Positions 49,937-62,485 of a DNA stretch of 64,000 bases are shown piece by piece. Origin of the DNA: Galbula dea (Eukaryota > Chordata > Aves > Piciformes > Galbulidae); assembly GCA_013399015.1 (NCBI GenBank), contig VWZX01006563.1, positions 248,001 through 312,000 on the forward strand, written 5' to 3'. Under the pieces are notes generated by a model. That model was given only the letters and a program-made list of their open reading frames with translations. It ran no database searches and was not told the DNA's origin. The stretch's first letter is position 1. The number at the start of each line of letters is the position of its first letter. Both the position numbers and the translations under genes were made by a program.

Positions 49937-52786
49937 ATCTCAGTGTAGTGTTTGTTACAGCCCTTTTCCCAATGAGAACCTGAGGTGATACAGAACATAT
50001 GTGGTCAGATCCAGGACTTGAATGCAAAGTGCATTCAATACCTTGCTCTATGTACAATACAATAATGGGGCAAATCTTCAACCACAGACATCAGCATTTC
50101 TAGTGTTGTAAAGAATATAGCTCAATAGCTCCTCCCTCTTTACTCACGTCATTAAAGGATATCTTCATAAAAGTTATAACTTACGTGACTCTGCTTAAGG
50201 CTGTCTTGCATGAATCTTCGGTTATCAATTTAAGAAGGCAACTAGCATATAAGAGCACCTTATTAAATCTGCATGTATTTACAATTCACCAGTGTTTATA
50301 ACTTGCTTAGAACTTTTGCATTTTGGCACATGATTACACTACTAGGTATCAAAAGGAATCAACTCTTCCCAACGTCTTCAGCTAAAATTAGTATCCTCAA
50401 TTTGACCCTTCTGTGTAACCATTAGTTTACACATAGTGTTAATACTTCATACTAAATTAAAAGGAAAAAAAAATAACTCATTTAAACTGGAATATTACTC
50501 TCCATTAAGAAACTAGGTCCTAAGAAGCCTCGAAAATGTTATGTGTATAAGTATTCACATACCTGAGAACATATCACTTTAGAAGCAGATTTGACAGTGG
50601 AGACAAAGAACAGCCTCTTCACATTGCAGTAGATGACTAAGATGATTTGAATGATTTACTGATAAGCCAATGTACAGAAAAAGTACAAAGAGGACAGGCT
50701 GGACTTGTTACCAAAAAAAATTACTACAAGAATGCCTAGCATATGAATTCATAAATATAAGAGTAATACAAGTAGGTTTGCTCTGCAAAAAGTCCTAAAT
50801 AATAAGAGAAAGATATCAATTATCTGGAATTTCCATGACTTTTCTACTTGCTTTGTTTGGGTTTGGGGTTTTATAACTATGTTGGAATTTAAACAATAGC
50901 AATTTTTACTTTTTTTTTTAATCTTTCTTTTAAGTCTGAATTATGCCACAATTTGGAACAATACAGTTGTGGGTAAATCCAAAACAATAAACTTTAATGC
51001 CAAATGAACCAGGCCATGGGCAATTTAGATGCCAATTCTGTCACCTTTCCTATTTAAAGTGGCACCCACTTGAGTAATCCCCCTGGAAACAGAAAGACGA
51101 ATTGTGCACTAATTGCTATTTAATGGAAGGATAGCAGGCTGGAGGCAGACAAAGCAAGACTTATCAGTCGACAAATTAATTTCTTCCTGGAGAGGGGCAA
51201 AGGAAACTTCTGGGTAGCATCTAACCCCATTTCCCAGAGGTACCAATAATTTCCAACTGTAAAAGGATAAACGCTCCAGAAATTATATGAATAGTAAAAA
51301 GCCACAGAGGATCAGCTGCTCAAGATGGTATAGGATCAGCTTTAAGAAATACGTGCTGAAACTTATGCTCTGGCTCTTGTAAATGAGCTGTTTTGAGGCC
51401 TCTTTTTCAGGGCTATGTTTGTAGCTACGTCTTTTGACCTGCTCTATAACTAGGTTGTTGGTCAGTGTACAACACAGAGACTTACTTCTATGAAGAAGAG
51501 TAAACAGAGAATAAAGAGACCTTTCTTTCCTGAAGCCTTGTGCACAGGACTATGCTGATTTCTCTTCTTAGCTTAGTATAATTTGGTATATCCTTTCTTC
51601 TTGACAAAAATGCTCCTTTGATCTGTTCCCTTCCTACATACACAATAAACCAAACCATAATCTGACTGCCAAGTATTCATGTTGATTAACAGTTAGCAAG
51701 ATTTGGGTCTTCTGGTAAATATGCCTAACAAAGCAAGGAAGACTAAAATACCAGAGTAATCTCTAGCCTATTTTCCCACAAAACAAAACTACTAGATTGT
51801 TAGCCTACTTAAACTCTTGTGATTTTTCTCACTATGTAGGCAATAGAGCAAAAGACAGAGTGTTGCTTTCTAAAGCAACTACTTCTTATACTTTATTGCA
51901 ACAACCACAGCTATTCTTAATGTTATTATTCAAATTATCTTCAGGATACCTGAGAGCAATAATTGTGTAATAAATGCATCATACTATAGACTTAAGAAAT
52001 GGGAGGCAGCAGCTATAAAGACTAAACACCAGATGAACACTTTCAAACAGATGGAAGTATTAAACTTCTGGATTACAAACTTGAAAGAGTTAGAATAAGA
52101 GAAGAAATTTAAAAGATGTCCAGCATTAGCTTCAAAGCTAAACACTATTCTGTGTCATGTTGGTTTTTTTTTTACTTCAGCCTTTAAGAAGAGGAGGTTG
52201 AACAAGATCAGAAATTTAGTGCAAGAGCAGGCACATTTGAGAAGTTTGGTAATACATGAATAGAACTTAAAGTATTATGTGGCTTAAAAGATTAAAAAAA
52301 CAAAAGTGTTCTTCTTAATTAGAGAAGCCATATGCTCTGTGAAATGAATCCTGGTAGTAGGATAGCTTGTAATTACAACCGTATTTTTAAACAGACCCTG
52401 TTAATTCTGTTATATTCTGTATTTCTGATTTATCTACTAAAATATTAAGATCACAGAGTTATTATGAGAAAGTGCACTTGACAGTTGAAAGAATATCACA
52501 GAAATAATTTTGCTACTGCTCCTCCTACAAACAGGAGATAATAAACATAGCTCTACATGTTAAAGATTGTTTTCTTCTCCACAGTAAAAACTAAGAAATA
52601 AAATTAAGAAAGAAAAAACCCAACAAATAAACCAAACTACCTGCCATAGTAAGTTCAAATGAAAATATGTCTCCAGTATTGCCTACACATTCTAAAACCA
52701 GAAGGGTTGTATAGGGCACCTGACCCAAGTACCTCTCTCACCTTAGTCTTAGGACTGATCTGAGTTTTTATTCAAGTGGAAATAGA

Positions 52787-52846
52787 TTTTTGGGGGGTTG
52801 GTTTTGGGTTTGTTTATTTTTTGTTTGGTTGGTTTGGGTTTTTTTG
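52787..52846 (+). repeat. GT-rich low-complexity tract
   Basis: Run of T and G only, apart from one A: a GGGGGG block then alternating T-runs and GG/GGG groups. Low complexity of the kind often seen in bird non-coding DNA. Confidence 0.8.
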
Positions 52847-53737
52847 TAACTGTGTTTATCTGAATGGTATGAAGTTCTGACTTATGATTTTTAGAATAAA
52901 TTTCCATTCTGTACATTTAGACCTAGTTCTCCCTTTTAAATAGAAATACCTTTAACAGAGCATTCATCCAAAGACTCCAAAAGATCACTGCCAACCTTCT
53001 TACTTCTAATAGGAAAACTCATAATAAGGTGGAATCATATAAGGACCTATTAGTCAGTTTCACAGAGATGCAAGTGTGTTTTTATAACAATAGGAATAAT
53101 TTACAAACACAAAGCACAGTTTTTCAAAGTGACAGATTTCCACCACAATCAAGGTTAGTCTGCCTATATGAAAACATGAATCAGCACATATGCATCAGAA
53201 ACAAAATTCACTTGAGATCAAAACTTCTTTGTAAGAAATGTAACCTACTTAAATTCAAGATAGAAATTTGACTGTATTTTCAGTCCTGTGAGGCCTAGGT
53301 CCCCTTCCTTACTGCCTTCTCAGGTTAAGATTCTAAATATCCATGGCTCATTGGTGCTAGCACTCACCTGTATTCACTGCCGTCATCCTGCAGGCATGCG
53401 TACTATGCAGCTCACTTCCCTTCAAGAATTAACATCAAGCAGCTGAAACAGGCTTATGTTCTGATAACGGTTCTGCTGTTCTGATTGCTGAGCTAAAAGG
53501 ACAGGAAATCATTATAGTCAAAACATTTCTAAAAAGGGTCACTTTAATACAAAATTACATCAATCACCATGAGGAAAAAAATTACATTTCAACTGATGTC
53601 ATTCATTTATGAGCTAATAACAGCTTTAGCTTTAAAAAGTTAGGCTGGTTCTGGAGAAAAATCATTAAAAATTAACTGTCCTTCAAGAGAGATTTAAGTC
53701 TTGTGTGAGAAGGTACTATTGTTTCATATAATAATCT

Positions 53738-53759
53738 AAAAGGTTGTTTGAAACCTTTT
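53738..53759. repeat. Small perfect inverted repeat
   Basis: AAAAGGTT (53738-53745), loop GTTTGA, AACCTTTT (53752-53759): a perfect 8-bp stem. No terminator or RNA context is evident. Confidence 0.6.
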
Positions 53760-54797
53760 TTTTGAAGACTTTACTGTAAAGGTAGCTTTAATATGAAAGA
53801 ATCATCTAGAGAAGACAACTATGGATAAATCATTTCTCAGTATTTACCCTGGCCTGGTTACATGCACCATAGACTTCAAGCCTTTAGCTCACACACAAGT
53901 GAAATAAGCCAGAATTATTATAATTCATAATACATACATATAGTCAGAACTATTAGACACACTAGATGAAGTATCTGACTTTCTATAAAATTTCAGGAGC
54001 TGATTTTGACATGACTACATTTTAAGAAAATCTTTGAAAATTGCAGATAAAGCTTTAGATGTCTAAAACTTTTTAGTGAAAAAAGTTAACTGAATTTGCA
54101 GGTATAAATGAGGTCTCAGCTTTCAGCCATTAATACTCACATGACTGTTAGAGTCAATAATTAAAATACCAGTGACTTCAGTGGAACAGGATCACGTCCA
54201 TAGATCTTAATTCAGACTACAAACCACTTCTATCTATACCAGAGTACATAAGTATATATTTAGAAGTATGGATTTCAATGGAACTGAAGGGCTTAACCGT
54301 GTTAAGTGATTTGCTGAAGAAAGACGGATGTTTGGAGACAATGATATTGTCTACAGTGGTATTGTGGAATTGGATTCTACATACACAACTACAAATGCAT
54401 ATAATTTTACAACACAGGGTAAGCATCTAATCTCAGCAGTTTTGCCCTGGGTATCTTAATAAAGTCCATATTCTGCAACAGTGAAAATTATCTAGTATCT
54501 TCAGGGTGCGTGATAGTGGGATTAGTCACAAGTTTAATTCTGCACAACTTTGGTTCCAGTGAAGGTTTTTTCCAAGGTTAAGGGCTATCCTTGTAGATTC
54601 ACATGTATGCTGCAATTTTAAAAACAATTCTTCAAGTGTTTGAGTTTTGATTTATGTGTAACACATCTGTGTATGGATTTGTAAAGAGTATATTCAAGCT
54701 GCTTAATTTCAATCATCTGGAACACTCTGTTTTGAAAAGGTTGGTACAAAACTGAATGTTACTTCATTGTTATTCTGCTTAGGAAAGACTACAAATG

Positions 54798-54915
54798 AAA
54801 GATCAGTGATGGAGGAGAGAGAAACTCCAGTGAGAAATAAGATGAAAATGGAGCAGAGAATGTGAAGAATGAAAACCGAGTGTGAAAAAGAGAAGGACAG
54901 GGAGGATAAAAAATT
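54798..54915 (+). repeat. Purine-rich tract
   Basis: Over more than 100 bp the + strand is dominated by A and G with only scattered pyrimidines (repeated GAGA, GAAAA and GGAGG groups). A polypurine strand asymmetry without a clear repeat unit. Confidence 0.6.
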
Positions 54916-57612
54916 CTCAGACAGTGGCATTTAAGGGACAAAAAGCTTACATAGTCCCCTGAGCTGTGCCATCGTCACTTTTTGAGGGTTGGTATACTTA
55001 CACTGATAACCTAGCATAGCACTTGCTTCAGGACAAGGCTGACTCAAGAAACGTTTACTACTTAATAATTATCAAGCTGTAACTAATATCTAAAATACAA
55101 TTTTGCAGGGTCTGAAAACCCCTTCACTCCATCCTCCTCATCTTTTTGTCAAGTGTATGCAGTATTTATGTATGAATAAACCAGCATTTTGGTCCCTTTC
55201 AAAAGTAACCACTTCTTTCTAACTTGCATCCCTCTCCAGAATGGGCATCTGAGATGTTAGGCTTGCTGCTTTGTGAGCTTACGCTCCTGAACTCATGGAA
55301 AGGTTTCTGCCATGATGTGCTGGAGTCATTCTTCTTGAAGGTATGGAGCTATGCTGAAGAGCTGCAGACATGCTGTTGCTCTCTGGTCCTAGAGAAGTCA
55401 TTGTCACATAACTGCAATGGCAGGAAGTGAATTTTTCTCTATTTAGTTTTCCAAGCCATGGCCTCTCAAGCCAGCAGAGGTAATTAGTCCTAAATGCCTT
55501 ATGTGCCATAGAGATATGTAGGAGAATATATCCAGCAGGCGAGGTTTTTTAAAAGTCTCAGCCAACACTTTGATCACAGAATGAATTGTCTAGAATACTC
55601 TGAACTCTTTACTCATTAAAAATGAAACTAGGGTGTTGTATCAATGAAATATATTCTATTGTATTCTGTCAATGAGACATATGCTATTATATTATCAAGG
55701 TACACATTCAGACTACAAAATCAGCTTTCCATTGCTCTTAATGAGCGACTGTACCAAAAGAAAATTACATGAGTTTTCATCAAATTCATAATAAGAATAG
55801 GACCTTTTGGTTCTTTTTGTTAAAGAGAAAGCTAATATAGCATTTGTAAAGTCTGTGCACTGAACAGTTAAGGATTAATACAGAATATCTAAAATGCTAC
55901 AAGATCTTTAGTCAGAAGGGAGCACTATAGTATAAAACAAACATTTTGTCAGGAAAAGAAGGGAAAAAGTAACAGAAGAAAAGAAAGGTTTAATACTGGA
56001 AGAAGAGAAGGGTAAGGATGGGAAACAACCAGCATTATCAGAAATTGAGAGTGTTTCTTTGTTTCATTAGTTTTCTTGTTGGTTTTTTTGGGTTTTTGTT
56101 GGAGTTTAGTTTGTTTTAAGAAAAGATGCCTTTTAGATTTCACTTGTGTTTTCAGGAGACAAAAGAAAAACTTGTAACGCTCCAGAGAGACAGCAAACAT
56201 AGACAATGAAGAATGACCACAGCATTAGAAAAGAAATGAGACCTGTTTTAATAATCATAAAATTATGGACTCCTTTTATTATTTAAGGGGTCTTGCTTTT
56301 TTGTTCTATCAAGAAGACTTCAAGATCAAAATATCTGTGTGCTTAATGCCACTTTAGATGCCAACGAAAGGAGATTACAAGAAAAATGAGAAACCCTGGG
56401 GCTTGCCAGGCCTTTATAGGACAAATGCACCTGGTAAAGGCAAGATTGTATAAATGAAGAGAATCTATCATCCGATATTGCTGAGGGAGGATTTATTTAC
56501 ATTTGAAGAAAAAAAAATAAATTAATAATATAAAATAACAAAATGCTCAAAGACTGTCTGCATGAAAAAAACTATTTAACAGTGTAAAATGTGTAATAAG
56601 TCACAAATCCTTTCATTTCAAGTAAGGGATGAAGCAATTGTTAGAGAAACAGAAGAAGGCATAGTTTGAGAGAGAACTTCAAATGAGGCCAAACCCTTTT
56701 TAGATTGGTATAGTCTATTCCCAGGAAACATAAGGACCTGCTGAAGGTAAACCAAGATTGAAGAGAACTTGGCTGGAATCCAAGAATGTAGGAGAAACTT
56801 GCCCTGATCTGAAAAACATAAAGCTTAAGTCTATTAATATCAGCAAAATGTACCAAAGTGTACAACCTAAGGAAGTGTTTTGAAGGCAATATTTCAAAAG
56901 TTCACCATTAAGGAAGACACAGATGTGGAGAGAAGTTTCCTTCCCATAGAGTTTCAGCACTCAGTAATAGTTGTGATCTGAAATCTTGTCTAGAAAAATA
57001 CAGGAAGATTTACATCTCTTGCCTTACTCTAGAATGGCCAGATAGATTTTCAAGGTCCCCACAAGGGGACTTATCCATAAGTGGACTTATTCCACTATCT
57101 TAGTCCTATTACATTGTTGGAGTTGTGGTTTCATGTCTTACTCATTATTGTCCTATCTTATTATAATCAGAAGCTCAACATACTGCACAGCCAATTTATC
57201 CTGTTAGGCATAAATGCTACATTAAAGTCAGCAACTACAGTTCAGTAAAGAGTGTGCAGATGTTAAGTCATTTAATTTCCTTTTCTCAATACCCTGATGG
57301 AAGTAAATGATGGTTTCCTGGCAAGTTCAAGGTCTAGAGGGCATTCTTACTCTCTGTTTAGTATCCTTGCTGCTCAGATTTGTACCAATGTCCCTCTTCG
57401 GTACACATATCTAACTGATGCTGACATCAAATACATCAAAGAGAGAATCACTCCTCAGGAATTTATAGCAAATTTCACTGTTAATTGAAAAGATTATGCC
57501 TTTGTTTAGAGACTATATACTGCTGTAATGGAAGCATACATTTAGCAAGACAAAGAAAGGACTGATGAAGGTGACAGGAAACAGTTTGCACACAACTTCC
57601 AGGAGTAAAATC

Positions 57613-57705
57613 TGTGAGGAAAGGGAGAAAAGAAAGGGGGCTTAAGTGAGGAAAGAGAATGAGACAAGCGAGAAGGAGAAGAAATGGGGAGAGAGAGGCT
57701 AGTCA
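57613..57705 (+). repeat. Purine-rich tract
   Basis: Second + strand polypurine-rich segment (GAGGAAAGGGAG, AGAAAGGGGG, GAGAAGGAGAAGAAATGGGG, GAGAGAGAGG). Low complexity, no gene. Confidence 0.6.
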
Positions 57706-60690
57706 GAAGGCTAATGAACCAGAGTTTGACTGCTGGTTCAGACAGACACATGGCTTTAGTTAGAAAAAACTTCTCTGCCAGGAAAGAATCCCCCACATTA
57801 GAGCAAAACAAGGTCTCTGCAAGAATATGTACAAATGTGCAAAGATATCAAACAGTGACAATTTCTCATATGCTACTGTGGCATTCATCTTCCACTACAG
57901 GAATATAGCAGCTGTCCTGTCCACAAAACCTCCCTTGGAATCTTTTCACCTTTGCGCATATTTCATGGAGGAAAGTGTGCAGACAGTAGTTCCTGCCAGG
58001 GTATTAGCCTCTGGTGTTTGGTGTCTTAACCATGGGACATTAGAAAAACAGAATCAGCAGCTGCAGGTGTTAAAATATATTTTTAGGAACTGAATGCTAC
58101 ACAGAGGAAAGGAAACACCCTTCACTTCCAAAAGGCACCTCATCATTAGGTAGGGACACTAGCACAGCACAGCAAACACTTACTTTGGCCTCAGTTTCAT
58201 TACTCTCCATTATGCAGCTTATAGACTGCCCTGTTCTTTACTCATCTGTTAGACTGAGAAATTCACTGACAAAAGGCAAGAGGGAGGCTTTGCAGCACCT
58301 AGAGGAGCTAATATTTGCCCTTGCTTGCAGAAGCAGCATAAGGCCTACAACCAATTAATTTGCACATAAACCCTGTAAAGTTCCCAGCTACAGTCTTATT
58401 TGTTGAAGCTTGATATGTGCTTTCTTATATAAGGGCTGGAGGATCAAGACGGTGTGTTGATTTTCAAATTCCTCCAGAGATGTGGACTTGACCTCCCAAG
58501 GCATAAAATTAGCCAGAGAAGTAAATGCCAGAGACACTCTGAGACTGAGCCCACCAAAGCCAAGGAAAAGACTTTTAAAACCACTTGATTCTGGAATTAA
58601 ACTTTAAATCATTTGCTGATTTGGCCCTGGAGATGCCTGATGTGGTTCATTACATACAGGCAGATACAGAACATGATTGTTGTACAAGTGTCTGGTATAA
58701 GGAAGAAGGTACTCACAGCTGGAAGCTGCAGTCTTACTGTCAGCTCTAGGGATATTAAACCAACTGAGACAACGGTTCCCCATCCTGTCTAATGCCTTGC
58801 TTACCTTTCTATATCTTGATTTACAGAAACATTCTTGAAGCATTATTAATGTCACAAGAGTCAGACCTGTCAACTGAAATAAGTCTCTTAGCAAATTTTC
58901 TCCCACCTTTCAATTTCAGGTTCATCAGATACGGCATTTATTTCTATCATTGCCCAACCTTAGACATGAAGCACGAGAAAAACACAGTGTCATTAATAAC
59001 AGAGGCAAAATTAGAATATGTGAACAAAATATTTGAACAGAAGGAGGTTTGGTTAAAAGCAACAATAATTTATACAAGTCCACTGTATTCATCTTTTAGC
59101 TCCAGTCACAGCTGAAAGCAGATTGCAGTGCTTTTGTATTACATTGAAATAATTAGTAGAATATAGTTTGTATCTTAACATTATTCCCTCTGCAAAATCA
59201 ATACCCCCATAAATGGTTTCAGATAGTATCCAAGGAAGATGCAGGGAGTCTCACAGGGAAAGCTTGATGCATGATGTAGTGGTTGCAAACTTCTTTCACC
59301 ATAATCCTGTTCTTTTAACATATTCCCCCAATTTTAATATGCTCTTGTACAAGGTCCAGGAGAAGGCCTACTGGAGTCCTTCTCATACTCCAACCACACA
59401 GAAAAGAACATTTAAGGCCATAGACGCCCAACTGGTTACAACGATATGCTTCTCAACACAAACAGGAAAAAAAATTATTTTAGGGCTTCTTATGTTGAAA
59501 AATATATTTTTATGTTGAAAAACTCAAACCTATACACATACATCTAAATAATCCACAAGTACTATATTTGTGAAACAGCTAGAAGATCTGAACTTACACT
59601 GAATACTAGTAATAAAACATCTGAGATATTTGCAGAAACAAAGTCACTTGTTGGAATGATGATTTCTCTGCCACCCTGAGCTTCTGCAGACCTGTTTTGC
59701 TGTTTGGTTGTTTTTTTTATCATGGCAGATATGGTGTTTTCCATTCTTTGTAGTTTCCTTTCTATGAAAACCTTAAAGACAAATCAATTCAATTGATTTT
59801 AACAGCACTGCAATTAGATATTGATTTATTAGCACTCAAGGGTAGTTGCAAACCTGATATTTACAAAATGTCCTTTTATGCAACTAAACTGAAGCAGGAA
59901 GACTGTGAGATACAAATAATCCAGATCTCATGACATGGAAACTTACGCTCTAATTCTTTAGGTTTAAACAGAAGCAAGATAGAGGTTCTAGATCTTTATT
60001 TTAGTATTATTATTACTATTTTGATAAGAGATCTTGGTCTCAGTTTCCTCCAGGAGAAAAAAATCAGAGAGACAAAGTAAATGAGCCATGAGGGCATGAT
60101 TTAGTTTGGAAGAGGTCACGTAAGATTAGTACTCTGGGTTGCCCAAAGCTAATTTAACTATCGTGACTGTGAACATCAGATTTGAAAAGGATGAATGGGT
60201 GAGATAGCTCAGGAGGGAGTTTTTTTCATTTTCTTTGCTTTTGGGAAGAAGGATATGTGAGAAGAATACAAATCTACTGATTCATACCAATCTATTAGTC
60301 ATACCTCTGTTGTGCTGGTTGCTTATTCTGTAGACATTCTCTGTTGTATAAATAAGGTGCACTGCCTCAGGGCTTAATATAGTATGTCTTTATACCCTTG
60401 TTTTCTGGTTTCTTTTTAATCCCAATCATGCTGCACTTTCCTCCACATATTTTGTAATTCAGCTAAAGAACTTTGGTAACACAAAAAGTTTGTGCCATTC
60501 ACTAGTGTTTTCCAATTAAGAACTGCTGGATTTTTAACCAGTGGGCAACCATCCATTTCCTAAAGAAAAATATCTGTTCCATTTATTACTTTTTAAAGAA
60601 AAAAATATTTTAAAAGATATATATTAAGAGGACAAAAACACTTCATGAAACTGTCATTTAAAATTTCTCAATATACACATTCTGGGTTGT

Positions 60691-60710
60691 CTTTCTTTTA
60701 AAAAAGAAAG
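60691..60710. repeat. Perfect 9-bp palindrome
   Basis: CTTTCTTTT and AAAAGAAAG separated by AA. A self-complementary AT-rich site with no evident associated feature. Confidence 0.6.
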
Positions 60711-61895
60711 AACAAAATAAGTCTTGCACCTTGACTGACAAGCAGCATGATTTTAATATTTTTTTTTTCCCTTTGAAGAATCTGTTCAAGGAAAAGTATT
60801 GGCTTCGTTGCACTTTTTGATGTAAAAATCCCATTTTGAATTAGACTAAAAGATATGTCTTGCTATAAATTTGAGCATGCTTCAAAGGAAATATTGGGGA
60901 GGTGCATGCAGGACAAAAATTAAAACTTTCTTACAAGGGATTTATTAATCTCTCTGCATATATTATTTAAGCCTTTGCAAAAGACTAGTCTGCAGTGCTA
61001 ACTATTTTGAATGTACTAGTTCAAATATTCCATCATTTCTTTACTTGTTTACTTTTTGATTTACTATTAGTTAATTTTTAGTAAAAAGGAAAATTATATG
61101 CATTTATTCAACCTAAAGCACTAAAGCGATCATAACATTGGTATTTTTACCCCAGTATCTGTTCAAACTGCATGAAGGCAGAAGAAGTCTGACAATTTAC
61201 GCAGCCAAACTTGCAGTCAAACACTCACTAATGATATGTGATTTGACAAGGAAGAGGTTCAACAGAGTTAAGTGATTGTTTCTGCATTAACCTTTATGTT
61301 TTGAGTCAAGGGTACAATAACCTTAACTGATGTAGTTTTGAACTTATTAGTTGTGATTGATGCAGAAATGTAATGCTGGTGTACTTTACCTCATGCTGAC
61401 ATCAAGGTTTCCTAACTCCAGTATGGTCTGTTCTTTTAACCTTGACATAAAAATAGGTAAACAAAAGAGTTAAGAATATAATTTGCTCCTGGAAATGATA
61501 GGAGTTTTTTCTAGTAAAAATATGGGAGACAGACATTGCCTTTTTTTTTTTCCCCCAAATTTTAATGAAACCTTGAAATAGCCTTGGTTTTGCCAAATTA
61601 GTGTTTCTCCAAAGCAAAACAAACAACATTCAGAAGTGGTTAATCAAGGAAAATATGTCCTACCTTCATTTGGAGATTTGTCCAAGTACAATTGAAATAG
61701 TCTTTAGGACTGAGCTCAGTGAACATCACCCATGCAACAGCTTCCTGATGACCAGGCAGACCAGCTTCATATGCCAGGTTTATGGATCACAACATTTACA
61801 ACCATGCTGATAATAGTATCGTCATGTTCTTTGTTCTACCGAATTAAAAGGAAAAACAAATACAGTAGTAATCTGCAAGTGATTTCCCTGGTTGG

Positions 61896-61900
61896 GAAAC
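61896..61900. repeat. Left target-site duplication of solo LTR (putative)
   Basis: GAAAC immediately before the LTR; the right flank at 62481-62485 is GAGAC, four of five matching. A 5-bp duplication fits retroviral-type integration with one later substitution. Confidence 0.6.
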
Positions 61901-62071
61901 TGTGCTGTTTTCTGCTGGGGTAGAGTTAACTTTCTTCACGGTACCTGGTACGGGCTATGCTGGAAACAGTGCTAATAACATAGGCATGTTTCAGTTATTG
62001 CTGAGCAGTGTTTACACACAGCCAAGGCCTCTCCTTCTCACTCCACCCCACCAGTGAGTAGGTTGGGGGGG

Positions 62072-62077
62072 TATAAG
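62072..62077 (+). promoter_or_regulatory. TATA-like box in LTR
   Basis: TATAAG following a G7 run, inside the U3-like left part of the LTR and upstream of the polyadenylation signal, as expected for an LTR promoter on the + strand. Confidence 0.5.
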
Positions 62078-62298
62078 AAGTTGGGAGCGTACACAGCAAG
62101 GACAGCTGACCCCAACTGACCAAAGGAATATTCCATACCATATGGTGCCATGCTCAGCATATAGAGCTAGGGGAAGAGTAACAAAGAGGGGGGATGTGTT
62201 CAAAATTATGACACTTTTTTCCCAAGTAACTGTTACTCGCTATGGAGCCCTGCTTTCCTGGGGATAGCTGAACACCTGCCTGCCAATGGGAAGTGGTG

Positions 62299-62304
62299 AA
62301 TAAA
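62299..62304 (+). promoter_or_regulatory. Polyadenylation signal in LTR
   Basis: AATAAA about 227 bp downstream of the TATA-like element and followed by a T/G-rich stretch (CTTCTTTTGCTTTGCTTGTG), consistent with the R region of the LTR. Confidence 0.55.
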
Positions 62305-62480
62305 TTCCTTCTTTTGCTTTGCTTGTGCATGTGGCTTGTGCTTTACCTATTCAACTGTCTTTATCTCAACCTATGAGTTGCCCCACTTTTACCCTTCCAA
62401 TTGTCTCCCCCATCCCACTGTGGAGGGGTGAATGAGCAGTCCTGTGGGGCTTAGTTGCTAGCTGGGGTTAAACCACAGCA

Positions 62481-62485
62481 GAGAC
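62481..62485. repeat. Right target-site duplication of solo LTR (putative)
   Basis: GAGAC, matching the left flank GAAAC at four of five positions. Confidence 0.6.

Larger units (their letters stand above)
49937..61895. other. Long unique non-coding stretch
   Basis: About 12 kb without recognisable repeats or exons. It contains a GT-rich tract (52787-52846), purine-rich tracts (54798-54915 and 57613-57705) and small perfect hairpins (53738-53759, 60691-60710). The stretch 50980-51310 has an enhancer-like texture, but conservation cannot be judged here. Open frames such as 58792-59115 and 59213-59518 (plus) have no recognisable motif. Confidence 0.55.
61901..62480 (+). mobile_element. Solo LTR of an avian endogenous retrovirus, probably ERVL-like
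   Basis: 580 bp bounded by TGTGCTGTTTTCTGCTGGGG at the left and GGGGTTAAACCACAGCA at the right, giving the TG...CA ends of an LTR. The edges, together with GTAGAGTTAACTTTCTTC, CAGCTGACC, ATTCCATACCATATGG, TTTATCTCAACC and CCCCCATCCCACTG inside, are segments I associate with a common bird LTR family; the ERVL label is from memory and uncertain. Orientation is fixed by a TATAAG at 62072-62077 and an AATAAA at 62299-62304. No gag, pol or env sequence flanks it, so the provirus collapsed to a solo LTR by LTR-LTR recombination. The minus-strand open frame inside it is noise. Confidence 0.85.

Noticed and set aside
58185..60060. Possible MIR pieces at CCTCAGTTTC (58190) and TCTCAGTTTCCTC (60040)
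   Set aside because: Only the short CTCAGTTTC word matches; the following ATAATAATA block is absent in both.
62012..62203. Minus-strand open frame inside the LTR
   Set aside because: Antisense to the LTR and lacking any family motif.
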